Below, in pieces: positions 1 to 11,600 of a DNA stretch of 64,000 nucleotides. Each line of letters starts with the position of its first letter. The stretch's first letter is position 1. Under the pieces are notes generated by a model. It was not told where the DNA came from, searched no databases, and saw only the letters and a program-made list of their open reading frames with translations. The stretch comes from Poecilobothrus nobilitatus. Taxonomy: Eukaryota > Arthropoda > Insecta > Diptera > Dolichopodidae. The position numbers and the translations under genes are program-made. Location of the stretch: the NCBI GenBank assembly GCA_947095535.1, contig OX352774.1:223746965-223810964 (forward strand), in the 5' to 3' direction.

Positions 1-1177
1 AGGCAAAAGTGAAATATTTTATGGTGGACAGTCTTTTACAGCTGTACCTGCTAAAAAAAATGCAAAATTAACGGCAAGAGATCAACAACGAATGATGAGT
101 TTGTCTGAATATTATCATAATCCAAATGCAGCGAATATTAATCATACAAGTAAAGAAAAAACTAAAATCACTGAAGTTCCATATGCTACAAGAACTGGTA
201 TTACATCAAAATTGGCTGGAAATGTTGAAGTTAATATGAAACAAAGATTGAAGGATTTAGAAAGATTGAAACTTTTAAAAGAAGAGGATGAAAAACGTTC
301 TAAAATTTTAAATTCAGTGCCAAATTTAGTTCTGCAGTGTGAAACGAAGTCACAATGTAACTCATCATTAATGACTAATCAAAAAAATTTTAATTCCAAT
401 TCTAACAAATTGGAAGAGCTTAAACCTTCCAGTTTGCTTGATAAAAAGCCAACTCTAAGGAAGGATAATTTTTCATTAGAAATAAATTACAATTCTCGTA
501 AAGTTGACGCAGCCAAACTAAAAGCTATACAAATCCTAAAAAATAAACCAATTGAAAAATCAAATCCAAATTTTATTAAATATCGTGGAACAACAAATGG
601 AAAAAAGAGAGCAATTGATGAACTTTATGAAAGCTATAATGATCCTGACTCAAAACGTATAAAATTAGAACAAGAAATAAAAGCAAATGAAGCTAAAACA
701 AGAATTCAAAAAATTATGGCAGCTTCTTCTTCACATGCTAACTTGGTAAATTTACGCGAATTAGAAGAACAAGAAAAATACTTTAATAAATTAGAAAAGA
801 AAGAAAAAATGGAAGAAAAAATGTTAAATACTTTTAAGATAGCATGCAAAGCAGTTATTTGTTTAAAGTGCAAGTATACAGCATTTTCTGCTAGTGATCG
901 ATGTAAAGAAGAACATCATACATTAAAAGTTATTGATGCTGAAAAACGTTTCTTCGAATGCCAAGATTGTTCTAATCGTACCGTCTCTTTAGATAAAATG
1001 CCAAAACAAACATGTTCAAATTGTAAAAGTTCACGATGGAAACGAGCGCCAATGATGAAAGAACGAAAAATGATTGAACCTGGTGCAGATTTATCAATTA
1101 GAGGCGATGAGGAGAAATTTATGGGTAGTTTAAGTTCAAAATCAAATTTAAATTTATTGGTACCGGTTGCAGAGTAA
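1..1177 (+). CDS. Mcm10: Mcm10 replication initiation factor, 3' part (5' end outside window)
   Basis: This is the C-terminal half of Mcm10, the nuclear DNA replication factor that binds DNA, the CMG helicase and polymerase alpha during origin firing. The frame is open from base 2 with no start needed; the first residues (GKSEIFYGGQSFTAVPAKK) and the RDQQRMMSLSEYY segment are typical of the region after the internal OB/zinc-finger domain. About 391 residues are present. A Lys/Glu-rich probable coiled segment (nt about 750-830) precedes the C-terminal zinc-binding domain. That domain shows a CCCH cluster (C-x2-C-x10-C-x4-H, nt 860-919) and a CCCC cluster (C-x2-C-x14-C-x2-C, nt 959-1024). Stop is TAA at 1175-1177, followed at once by TGA. 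No intron is seen in this part. It faces Ret tail to tail. Identification is by recalled family resemblance and the zinc motifs; confidence is high. Confidence 0.94.
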   Translation, partial: GKSEIFYGGQSFTAVPAKKNAKLTARDQQRMMSLSEYYHNPNAANINHTSKEKTKITEVPYATRTGITSKLAGNVEVNMKQRLKDLERLKLLKEEDEKRSKILNSVPNLVLQCETKSQCNSSLMTNQKNFNSNSNKLEELKPSSLLDKKPTLRKDNFSLEINYNSRKVDAAKLKAIQILKNKPIEKSNPNFIKYRGTTNGKKRAIDELYESYNDPDSKRIKLEQEIKANEAKTRIQKIMAASSSHANLVNLRELEEQEKYFNKLEKKEKMEEKMLNTFKIACKAVICLKCKYTAFSASDRCKEEHHTLKVIDAEKRFFECQDCSNRTVSLDKMPKQTCSNCKSSRWKRAPMMKERKMIEPGADLSIRGDEEKFMGSLSSKSNLNLLVPVAE

Positions 1178-1401
1178 TGAATATTTTTGTTATTTTGTTA
1201 ATATTTGTTTTGGTTCATTATCTAAATATAATTCTGATATCCTAGACAAATTAGTATTTAATATTAGAATCAATACGTTTTTAAAACAAGTAATATTATT
1301 AAAATAATTTTACTTTTGTTTTCTATTTTTAAATGTAATCGAAAGTGTGTATCATATGCTTTTAAATTAAAATTATATTTTAGAAAACGATTTATAATCA
1401 A

Positions 1402-1407
1402 AATAAA
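1402..1407 (+). promoter_or_regulatory. Candidate Mcm10 polyadenylation signal
   Basis: An AATAAA hexamer lies about 225 bases after the Mcm10 stop, the first good match downstream. Such hexamers are frequent by chance in DNA this AT-rich (another is near 1937), so the real cleavage site is uncertain. Confidence 0.4.
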
Positions 1408-3626
1408 TATATTTAATGATTTAATAACAATAAAAGTAATTAACCAACTTTTTAAAAAGTATCACTTATTATTTTAAACATTAAAATATAATTTATAATA
1501 ATGACAAAAGACGAATTTTTTTAAATTGTCCCTGCAGTCAAATATATAAAAATTTTAATAGACTGCTGTTGATAGTTTTGAAGGTGTATATCTTTGTATA
1601 TTGCATATCGAATACTTTAAAAATTAAATAACGAATTTTTATATTCATGACTTTTATAGACGTAATAGGAAAAGCAGTAATTTATTATTAAATATTATGT
1701 ACATTTTTTATATCCGTTATAAAAAAATTGATGAAAATTTAACATGAAGTGTGGACTAACATTGAATTGAATGAAGTATTTTCACAGAACCTTTATGCTT
1801 TATGAGAAGTCATGATATTGACTTCTGTCTTGTATTATATTGACATTGTATGATTTCTGATTTGTATTATACTATACAAATATGTAAGAAATATTTAAAT
1901 TACTAGGAATAATATATTTATAAATTAAAAAATACTCAATAAAACTCTTTAAAATATTACTTCAAAGCAACATTTTATCTGTTTCTTTTATTTTTAAATA
2001 ATAAATATTGCTAAATTTATTTTTATCAAATTTTTAATGAATATACATGATTCATATTACTTAAAATTTTAATTGTTTTTATATTAAAGGATGAATTAAT
2101 TTAAAATATATTTAATAATTTAATTTAATTATATTTTTATTTTAATTTAAATTTTATTTTTTTTACACTTAATTATTTGGTATATTCGGTTACATTTAAA
2201 TTTTTTAATTTAAATTTTATAAAAAGAAACAAAAATACAAAGAAAAAAATACTTTTGTTTTTATTAAATATGAGAATTGCTTGAAGGACTTAAAAATACT
2301 TTTGTATACTTTTAATTAAATATTAAATATACATACATGCACTTTTTAAAATTATGACTAAATAATTTAAAAATTACAAAAATATTATTATTTTAAATTA
2401 CAATTAGATAAATAGATTGGAATGTATTTAATATATATATATGTCATGGAAAATTTTTAAGTACAGTAAATTATATTTAATTTTAATTTTAAGAATAATA
2501 GTTTTTCTGATTTTAAAATTTTCTTTAATTTTTAACATAAAGCTAATAACTTTTTTTTATTTCTTAAGAAATTTTTTTTAATTTTTAATGATTTAAAACA
2601 ATAATAATATTACTACTATGTTTTAAAATTAATTATATATATAGATTCAGCTACATATTTAAAGAAAGATAGAATTAAAAAGTTTATTATTTCACATAAA
2701 ATAAAAAGATTTTAATAACAAAATAAATAAATTTATTTAACTGAAAATTAACACTTTTAATGTAGTCAAATGTTTCTGTTACTTGTAAAAATACTTTCTT
2801 TTCAAAATTTGAACCAAATACAAGTGTTTTGAAAAATTTCAAGGGTATCATAAAAATAAATGATTTTTCTTTATTGGTTCTGATAATACTTGTTTAACTG
2901 ACTATTGTTTTAATCCAAATTATTTGGTTTAATTGTAATTTGTTCGAGTGCAAAAATTCTTTAGAAAAAAACAATTTTACTATTTTAAAATACAAATAAA
3001 CTCTTTTAAAATACAACAAACTATTTTAAAATACAACGAGTATAGTGAAAACTTAGTTTTAGCGAGTTCTTCGAACAAAATTAAAATGGATCAAACTTTT
3101 TTGAATGTACTATAATAAATTTATAATTTTAAAACATTATAGTGTTCGTTCCTGCATCTGTACTTTAGAAAATTTCCAAATATTTATACTAATTTTATGT
3201 AATATTTTTCAATAATCAAATAATATTATTTATTTATTTTTTTTAGTGGTTTATTATTATAATATCTAAAAAATTCTTTATTTTAAAAATATATTTTTTT
3301 ATTTAATCAATTCAATTTATTTTATTTGAATAATCATTTTTTTTATACTTAAAAATTTTACACAATACACAGGCTGTTTTTGTATTTTTTGGTTTAGTTA
3401 TTTAACTTATTTACAAATGAGTCGTACCAGTCTATATTTATTAAGACAATACAGTGATGTTATGAATTTTAAAATTTTTGGTATAGATAACCAGACCAAC
3501 CAAACCAATTTTAATAAATTTTTTGATATCATATAACCATTGTTGAGTTTTAAAATTTTTCTATTTACAATTTTAATTTTTTTTTCCTTAGTTTGGAGTA
3601 GTTTGAGTTCAAACATTACATTTTGA

Positions 3627-3678
3627 ATCTTCGTAAATATGTCTCTTGTTAATCCAAAATCAAATATTTTACAAATCT
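3627..3678 (-). pseudogene. Fragment of a Ret-like kinase exon (DFG motif region)
   Basis: On the minus strand this 52-bp stretch reads ICKIFDFGLTRD. It aligns with 6027-6076, inside Ret coding exon 8, at 46 of 50 positions plus a 2-base insertion that breaks the frame after the DFG segment. All four substitutions are transitions (G to A or C to T in plus-strand terms). Similarity fades on both sides. It is either a decayed partial duplication of Ret or the relic of a related kinase. No splice sites or extended frame support a live gene. Confidence 0.75.
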
Positions 3679-4790
3679 ATACTTTAAAAGTATTATATTT
3701 TGTTTATTTAAGAGAAAATAAGTCCAAGGCCTTAAAAAGGATGGTTAAATTTATTTTTCAGTATTTGAAAATTCTATTAATAAAAAAAATTGAATGCGTT
3801 ATAAAATCCAAACAAACAGCCAAATAATTATGTGTAGTTTTCTGACTTGAGTATACCGAAACCGTATTATCAGAGTTGTAGTTATGCAATTTTAATTATG
3901 TTAAAATAAAAAGATTTATAGATTTCAAATATTTGTTATAAAAAATATTTATATATGTAGTTAGACATTTGTTTGTTGTTCAGAATTTTCAAAACTTCTT
4001 AATACTCTTTTCATATATAATTGGCGATTTCATACCATTAATACAAAACTTTAGGTTCCACCTTTCTTTTATCAAAATTTTTTCTAAAAATTTTCTTATT
4101 TAATTATTTCTTTTTTTTTTTAAATAAAATGGTAGTATCAAACAAAGATTCAATTTATTTCTTTGAATTGAAAAGAAAATAAATAATTATAATTAATTTA
4201 ATGTTATTAAAAATATGTACGTACAAAACCTTAAAAAAGAAAATACAATTAATTAATATTAAATTAGTGCTTAAAATAAATCATTTAAATGTCTTAATTC
4301 TGACTAGTTGAATTAAAAAAAAAACAAAAAAGATTTTATTGTTACAAAAAATACTTTGGATTTTGTTAATTTTGAACATTATTTTAATTAAAATCTTAGG
4401 TTTTATAAAATTTTAATTAAAACTATAAATGAATTTTTTATGAACTCTTTTTTTGAATTGAACAATTTTCAAAATTTTAATTAATTTCCTTTCAATATGT
4501 ACTTTTTTTTTGGTTTTTGTTAATTTAGGAACTTAAGTACTAAAGAAAATTGTAATAATCACAAAACAAAATGTATATATATAAATGCATATGGTGTAAA
4601 AATACTTAAAATTGTAAATATTTCACATATAAATAATTTGTCTGCATTTCTTGAAATAAATGTATTATAAGTACTTAATAATTTCAGATTTCTAAGTAAT
4701 AATTCCAATGGTTTAAAAAAGGAATAGAGTGCAATTATTTCTCTAATAACAGTCACAAAATCGTTTGGTTTGTAAAAATCTTATTACATA

Positions 4791-4800
4791 TTTATTTATT
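4791..4800 (-). promoter_or_regulatory. Candidate Ret polyadenylation signal
   Basis: The minus strand reads AATAAATAAA (two overlapping hexamers) about 140 bases after the Ret stop codon. Position and sequence suit a poly(A) signal, but such words are common by chance here. Confidence 0.4.
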
Positions 4801-4940
4801 TTAACAATTTTTCACCTACTTTGAAATTTTCTTTAATTTTTTTTTGGTCCTTTACATTATTACAAAAAGAGAGAAAAAAAAAAAAAAAACTAATATATTA
4901 AGTTTAAATAACACAATATTTTTTGACCATTCTCGATATT

Positions 4941-5655
4941 TTATACAACCGTTGTATCTTGTTCATTTAAATTTAACAAACTTGAAAAACGAAATGTTAT
5001 ATTTTTAGACATTTTCTTTTCAAAATCGTCACTATTTAAATTATCTGGTATTAATGTTTTATTTGTCATATCCATATAGGAACGTCCACGTTTAACAGCT
5101 GGAACTGAATAATGATTTGGTGGTACTGTTGTTATTTGTTGATTATTATTATTGTTATTATTATTATTACTTCCATTACATATTTTAATATTTAATGGAA
5201 AACGTAAATCATTTTCATAACGTAATATATTACTATTGTCTAATGGTTTTGTTTCACATCTTGGTACATCATAACCTAATTGTATTGAATTTGATATATC
5301 ATTACTTAAACATGTACTTAATGTATTATTTTCTTCATTCGAATTATTATCATTTAATTCATATGTAATTTTTGGTGGTTTCCATAAATGTTCTAAACTA
5401 TCTGGTTCACCAAAATCATTTATTTTATTACTATTAACTACTGGCTCGGTTAATGAAATTTGATTTGTAGTTATTGTTATTGCTGTTTGCATTGTTGGAT
5501 CATCACAATATAATGGATTTGAGAAGGCTGATGTAGTTTCCAATTCTAAATATTTAGCATTATTACCTAAAAGTTTTTCCCATTGTGATGCTAAATATTT
5601 AAATGAAGGTCTTGAATTTGGATCATCAGCCCAACAGGATCTTAATATTGTGTAT
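4941..5655 (-). CDS. Ret: Ret coding exon 10 (kinase end and cytoplasmic tail)
   Basis: Residues 1034-1271 and the TAA stop. The acceptor is [27 protein letters not shown] closes the kinase. The tail has a KYLELE tyrosine (1069), like the phospholipase C docking site of RET. It also has two YxxP sites (YDVP 1162, YSVP 1216), a YMDM site (1227) of the PI3-kinase p85 type, a nine-Asn run (1197-1205), and a C-terminal TVV that fits a class I PDZ ligand. The site roles are inferred from motif only. Confidence 0.95.
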
Positions 5656-8600
5656 CTGTTGAAAAACAAAGTAAAAATTTTTTTTTTGTTGTAACTTTCA
5701 GATTGATTTTGATTAAATTAACTTACATTTCCTCTGAACAATTTTCTGGACGTTCCATACGATAACCATTTTTTAATAAATGATATAAATTTTGTGGTGG
5801 TATACCTGGATAAGGTGATGCACCAAGAGTGATAAGTTCCCAACCTAAGACACCAAAAGCCCATACATCTGATTTTGTTGTGTAGACATGGTCTGCTAAT
5901 GATTCAGGAGCCATCCACTGTATATATACAAAAATGCCAATTTTAAATCTTTCACAAGAATTGTAATAAAAAAAACACATTTACCTTTACAGGAACTCGA
6001 TCTCGGCTTCGTTTTAAATATGCGTCATCTTCGTAAACATCTCTTGTTAATCCGAAGTCAGATATTTTACAAATCTTACCTTCAGCAAGTAAAACATTTC
6101 TGGCGGCTAAATCACGGTGTACAAGCTAAAAACAAATTGAAATTATGAAATTTTCTAACAAGAAAATTACTTTTAAGTGAGTGAAATGTTTACCTTAATT
6201 TCTGTTAAATAAGCCATTCCTTTACATATTTGCCATGCAAATGATAGAATATCTTTAACAGTAATCGGTTCTACACCATCTGTAAACTCAACACCAGAAC
6301 ATTCAATTTTTCGACTTAATCTTAAATAACTTCGCAGTGAACCATATTTTGCATATTCAATTATTAAAAGTGGTGAATCACCTTTTGTACATGCACCCAA
6401 TAATTTAATAACGTTTGGATGTGAAACTTCTTGTAATAATTGAAATTCTGATAACAATGCTATGTATTCAACTGAGTTTGCACCAGTTTTTAGCATTTTA
6501 ACAGCAACTGTTGTTGTAACACCAATTTTACCAGCAATGTCTGTAGCATATGCTCGTACAACTTTACCAAATTCACCTTCACCTAAAACAGTACCAAGCA
6601 CTAATAAATCACGTTTAAATTCCCATTTGGTATCAGACTGAAAATTGCAAAAAAAAAAATTAAAAAATTTAAATAATTAATTTATATAATTTCCATCTAT
6701 AGTTACTTTGCATATTTGTATGAATGAATGTATATGTATAAAAATAATTACCGATATATCAAGTTTCATTTCATTATCCAAAGATACTAATGGTAAATCA
6801 ACTGTACGATTTTCTCCATCAGTTTTTTCATTTAATACTTTTCGCTTCGCTTGTTTTATATATTTACGTCGCGATATTATCAAACAGATTACAATTATAA
6901 TTAATATTAAAGGACATCCAACAGCAAGTATCATACAAGATGGTCCACATTCTATTGTAGCACTAGATAATAATGGTACTGTCGTTGCTATATAAATAAA
7001 AAAATAAAGAACAAAAAAAAAAACTTAAATGAAAATATAAATGAAAAATTAATTATGTGTTTTATCATATTTTTTCTTGCTTACGTAATTATTTCAATTC
7101 GAGTCTATAAATTGAATCATTTCCCTTATAAATGAATTTTATAAATGAATTCTCTTATTTTATAAATAAATAAATAAAATAAGGGATCGAAATAAATATG
7201 TAAATAATTCTATAATATAAAGTTATCATAACGAATGTAGTTGTAAAGATTTAATTTCACGTTAATTATGTTAAAATTTTAAAAACATTCTTGCCCAAAA
7301 GTATGCAAATATTTTTAATTAGAATAACTTTAATACATATTTGGTAGTTCTATGGGGGCTTCGGTAGTCTGGTGGGTAGGCGTGTGGCGTATTAACCGAA
7401 GGAGTGTGGGTTCGATCCCTGCACATGTCGTAAGTGTTTTTTTCTTTACATACCCCCCTTACGACCAAATATAATGTAAATATATAGTATATAATATAAT
7501 ATAAATAAAATAAATAATATATTAGTATATAATTTAATAATAGTTTAAAAAATCTATAATGGCCTTAGTAGATGGTTCAATAATATTGCATTACATTTAT
7601 GTATGTAATATTAATATAAATAAATAAATAAATAGTTCTATGGGGTATCGGTGGACGAGTGAGTATGCCAGATGCCGTATTAACTGATAGAGTGCCGATT
7701 CTTTTTTTATTAATAAACGGCTTAAATCACAGCAATATTTTCAATATTTTTGTTTGTCTCAACAAATATGACGATTTTATAGTAAAAAATTTCAAAAATT
7801 ATAAAATATATTTATAAAATAATATCTCCTTATTTAAATACTTAAAAAAATATATACTCGTATGTGTAAAAAGTTTGTCATTAACATCCTATAAGCTTTG
7901 ACATTGTATATTTCATTGTACATATTTAATATATTTTTTCAAATTTTGTAGTGTTTTGTCTACTGGTTTTCTATTATATAAAAACCAGAAGCTGAAGTAA
8001 TCAACTATTAATTAATGCATAAAATCAAATTACCTTGTGTTATATTCTGATGTAATTGTGTTCCTTTATTACGATCTCTATCTTTTTTTCTATTATTATT
8101 TTTTTGTTTTGTTTCTTCAAGGGCAAATGAACCACAATTACATGTGCCACCTTCATCACATATACATGCTCCAGAAGCTGAAAATATTCCTTGTTTATTT
8201 CGATTATTTGTATGCGGTCCAAAAATTTTATTAGCTGGCATACAATCTTGAGGGCATAAAAATACATCAATTTGTTCCAATGGATCACAAATATTATCTG
8301 GACAATATGTGGCATTGGGTGTACATGTTGCATAATTTATGATAAGTGTTCCATTTGTTAATCCTCTATATTCGCATGCTCCACCATTTGTTCCAAGACC
8401 GCAAAATTTTATACAACTTTTCTTTGTTTTAACTTGAGAACATGTTTGTGTTATTCTTGATTCAGCTTCGTAAGAACAACTAGTATTTTCTGGTCGCCCA
8501 TATTCTAAATGTATGAATAGAACTTTTGTTTCGTTTAGCCAGGAAATTTTTATACTAATGTAAATGAGAAGTTAATATTTCATTAAACCATTAATTTATC

Positions 8601-11600
8601 ATTAAAAGAAAAAAATAAGATTGAATTTTAACTTACTAGTATATTTGTTCAACAGCAGTCATTAAAGCTGTGGTATTATGCACATATATAATACCGCCTA
8701 ATTTTGTAATTGCAAATGCATTTGTAGGATCATCAATTATACGAAATTTATGATCAATTTTTTTTATTAATTGTTTCATATTTGTTGGTTGTGTAACTCT
8801 TGATAAATTTGTTGATGTTCTATATACATATATATCTTTAGGATATTCAACTCGAATAAATGTTTTCATTGTTGTTGCAGCTCCATTATCAATATCTTCA
8901 GTTGCACTTTGATCATCAGTATTACGTAAAAGTTTACGATTTTTTCTTACATGTCCATAATTTCTTGCTGTCATTGCTAATGCTTTTGGACCAGCCGGTA
9001 AATCTGTAATTTTTTCCATATTACTTGTAATACAAACTGTAGCATTTATTGAACGTTTATCTTTACTATTCTCGGTGTCTAAAGACATATCGCGAGCCTC
9101 AAATATAAAACAATATGGTGAATTTCGAAGATTTCCACGACTAGTAAACTTAAATTCTATAATTTGAAATAAAATATGTATGAGAATTTAAATTAGTTAA
9201 CGAAATTTCCTTTTAAAAGATTTATTTAAAATATTTGATATACTTACGGCAACTTATTGCAGTGCTTTTAAGTCCTGTATGATCAGTTTCGTAATCATTG
9301 CAAACAGGTTTAATTATATTCGAAGTTTCATTATGAAGTTCGTATGTGACATAAGCGTTAACTTTTAATGAATCATTATCTCTAATTATTATTGGATGAT
9401 CTCCTATTATTTCACCCTAAAATGTTAAAATTTAAAATTTATATTAGTAAAACTTTATTTTTAAAGCTACTAATGTTCATTATTGTTAACTTCAGATATA
9501 TTAATAACTTATAATTTTGAATTTCCATTTAATTTAAAAGAATATATAACTAAGTATAGGATTTGTTATTAAAATAAGAGAAATGTGGATGTCACCTCCG
9601 ATATCTTAAAAAAAAAAACTATACAAAACAAGTCTTGGAAAAAATACTACAAAAAAAGTAAGTCTTGGTATGACAATGAAAAAAAAAAATTTAAAAAAAA
9701 AAACGAAACTTTATTTTAAACTTTACTTTTATTATACCATACACCTAAAGTATAGGGTATATTAACTTTGGTATGGTGTTTGTAACCACCAAAAGGAAGC
9801 GAGTTAGATATGGACATGTATATATATTCTGAATCAGGATCACCTCTTGAGTCGATTTAACGATGTCCGTCCGTCCGTCCGTTCGCAAGATAACTCAAAA
9901 AGTAATAAAGCTATCTTGATGAAATTTATATAGTAGGTTACTAATTACGAAAGGAAGACTAAGTTCGAATCTGGACAAAATCGGTCCATGGGTTCGGATT
10001 CTGGATGCTTCCGAATGATTCCGGAGCAAACGAGATTATCTCCAAAACCAACAAAGATAGAACCTTTAAATTTTGTACAATGATGTTCCTTCCCGTTCGA
10101 TTTATGTCTCTGAAATTTAAGAGGATTTGGTCCTTGGGTTTGTATTTTGGAAGCTTCCGAACGAGCCCCAGAGCAAACTAGATTATCTCCAAAACCAACA
10201 AAGATAGAACCTTTAAATTTTTTACAATGATGTTCCTTCCCGTTTGATTTAGGTTTCTGAAATTTGAGAGGATTTGGTCCTTGGGTTTGGATTTTGGAAG
10301 CTTCCGAACGAGCCTCAGAGCAAATGATATTATCTCCAAAAGCAACAAAGATATAACTTTTAAATTAGGCAGAATGGTGTTCCTTCATGTTTGATTTATG
10401 TTTCTGAAATTTGTGAGGATTTGGTCCATGGGTTCAAATCTTGGAAGCTTCCGGACGAGCCCCAGAGCAGACGAGTATATCTCCATAACCAACAAAGATA
10501 GAACTTTTATTTTTAGTACAATGTTCTGTTATGTTTCCTTTTCTGTAAAATTGGAAACTGACATTTGAAAGAATTTGAACCATGGGTTCGTATTTTGGAA
10601 GCTTCCGGACGAGCACAAGAGCAACGAGCATATCTCCAAAATCAACAAAAGTAGAACTTTTAAATTTAGTACAATGGTGTTCTGGCATGTTTTCTTTATG
10701 TTCCTGAAATGGATTCGATGAATTGGAGTGGCAATTCGGGTACCTGCACACACCTCCCAAGGACTAACAATCTTCGAAATTAATAAAGATAGAAACTTAA
10801 AATTTTTAACAAATGTGTCAAGCATATCCCTAGAGGATGCCTCTTTTATGTTCCTGAAATTCGAGTTGAATAAGACAGAAAAGGGAAGAAGTTCAAGCAG
10901 CTGTTAGAAAAACTTATGGATTTTTAATTTAATTCGAATTATTCAGGTGTAGGGTATTAATAAGTCGGTAGCATCGACTTACTGTTACATTTACTTGTTT
11001 TAATTTCATTTGAATTTGAATTTTTTATATTTATTTAACTTACCAATATTACAAAGTCCAAATCAAGACAAAAAGAAAAAAAAATTTATTGATGCTAACC
11101 AATATTAAATTCTCAAAACTGATATTTATTTCAATTTCGGAAAAAGCATATATCCCTGATTTTGTAATCAACTGTAAAATTTTTCCTAATTGTTTTTTCC
11201 TATCGTATATTTCAAAAAAAGGCGTTATAATAAACTAGTGGCCGTTATTGCCTCTAAACTCCGCTAAAACATTGAAATCCTTTTTCTGTACCCATCTATA
11301 AAACAAACAGCAGTAATTTTTTAAAATTTTTTAAAAAAATAGTTATTTTAAACATAAAAATGTACACATTTCCATTCAAGATTTTATCACAAAAAATATT
11401 TTTAAAATAATAAATTCAAGATTTTGTTTATTCAAAAATTTTTTCAAGATAATGTTGTGATCCCATAAACTGGCTCTGACCAGCTAAAATGATAGGATAA
11501 CTTATTATGCTTTATGTTTTGTTTTATAAAATTTTAATAATGTAAAAAGATTCGATACTCGAACATCAGAACATAAACCATTCTAAAGAAGTGCAAAACT

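Larger units (their letters stand above)
1178..4940. other. Tail-to-tail intergenic spacer between Mcm10 and Ret
   Basis: About 3.8 kb of AT-rich sequence between the two convergent genes. It should contain both 3' untranslated regions. I see no credible open reading frame; the short ones at 3407-3616 and 4559-4756 have low-complexity composition. The only recognisable content is a kinase exon fragment at 3627-3678. Confidence 0.7.
6988..8033. other. Ret intron 5 with SINE insertion
   Basis: This 1046-bp intron is much longer than its neighbours (67-114 bp). A SINE in antisense orientation to Ret (7358-7632) and its tRNA-like target account for about a third of it; the rest is AT-rich without recognisable features. 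Confidence 0.85.

Noticed and set aside
3533..3541. AATGGTTAT on the minus strand as a continuation of the Ret-like fragment (NGYRMERP part of exon 9)
   Set aside because: Only nine bases match, spacing does not fit the exon order, and the flanks disagree.
6708..6995. 95-codon plus-strand frame
   Set aside because: Antisense shadow of Ret exon 6.
7358..7430. A tRNA gene
   Set aside because: A and B boxes are present but no cloverleaf stems were seen, and the sequence continues into a SINE body with a target duplication.
8037..8234. Plus-strand frame and second minus frame over 8037-8333
   Set aside because: They overlap Ret exon 5 in other frames; the exon frame is fixed by splice phases and cysteine pattern.
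10434..10825. Minus-strand frames of 108 and 98 codons
   Set aside because: They run through the 147-bp tandem array and repeat its units; this is open by period divisibility, as 147 is a multiple of three.
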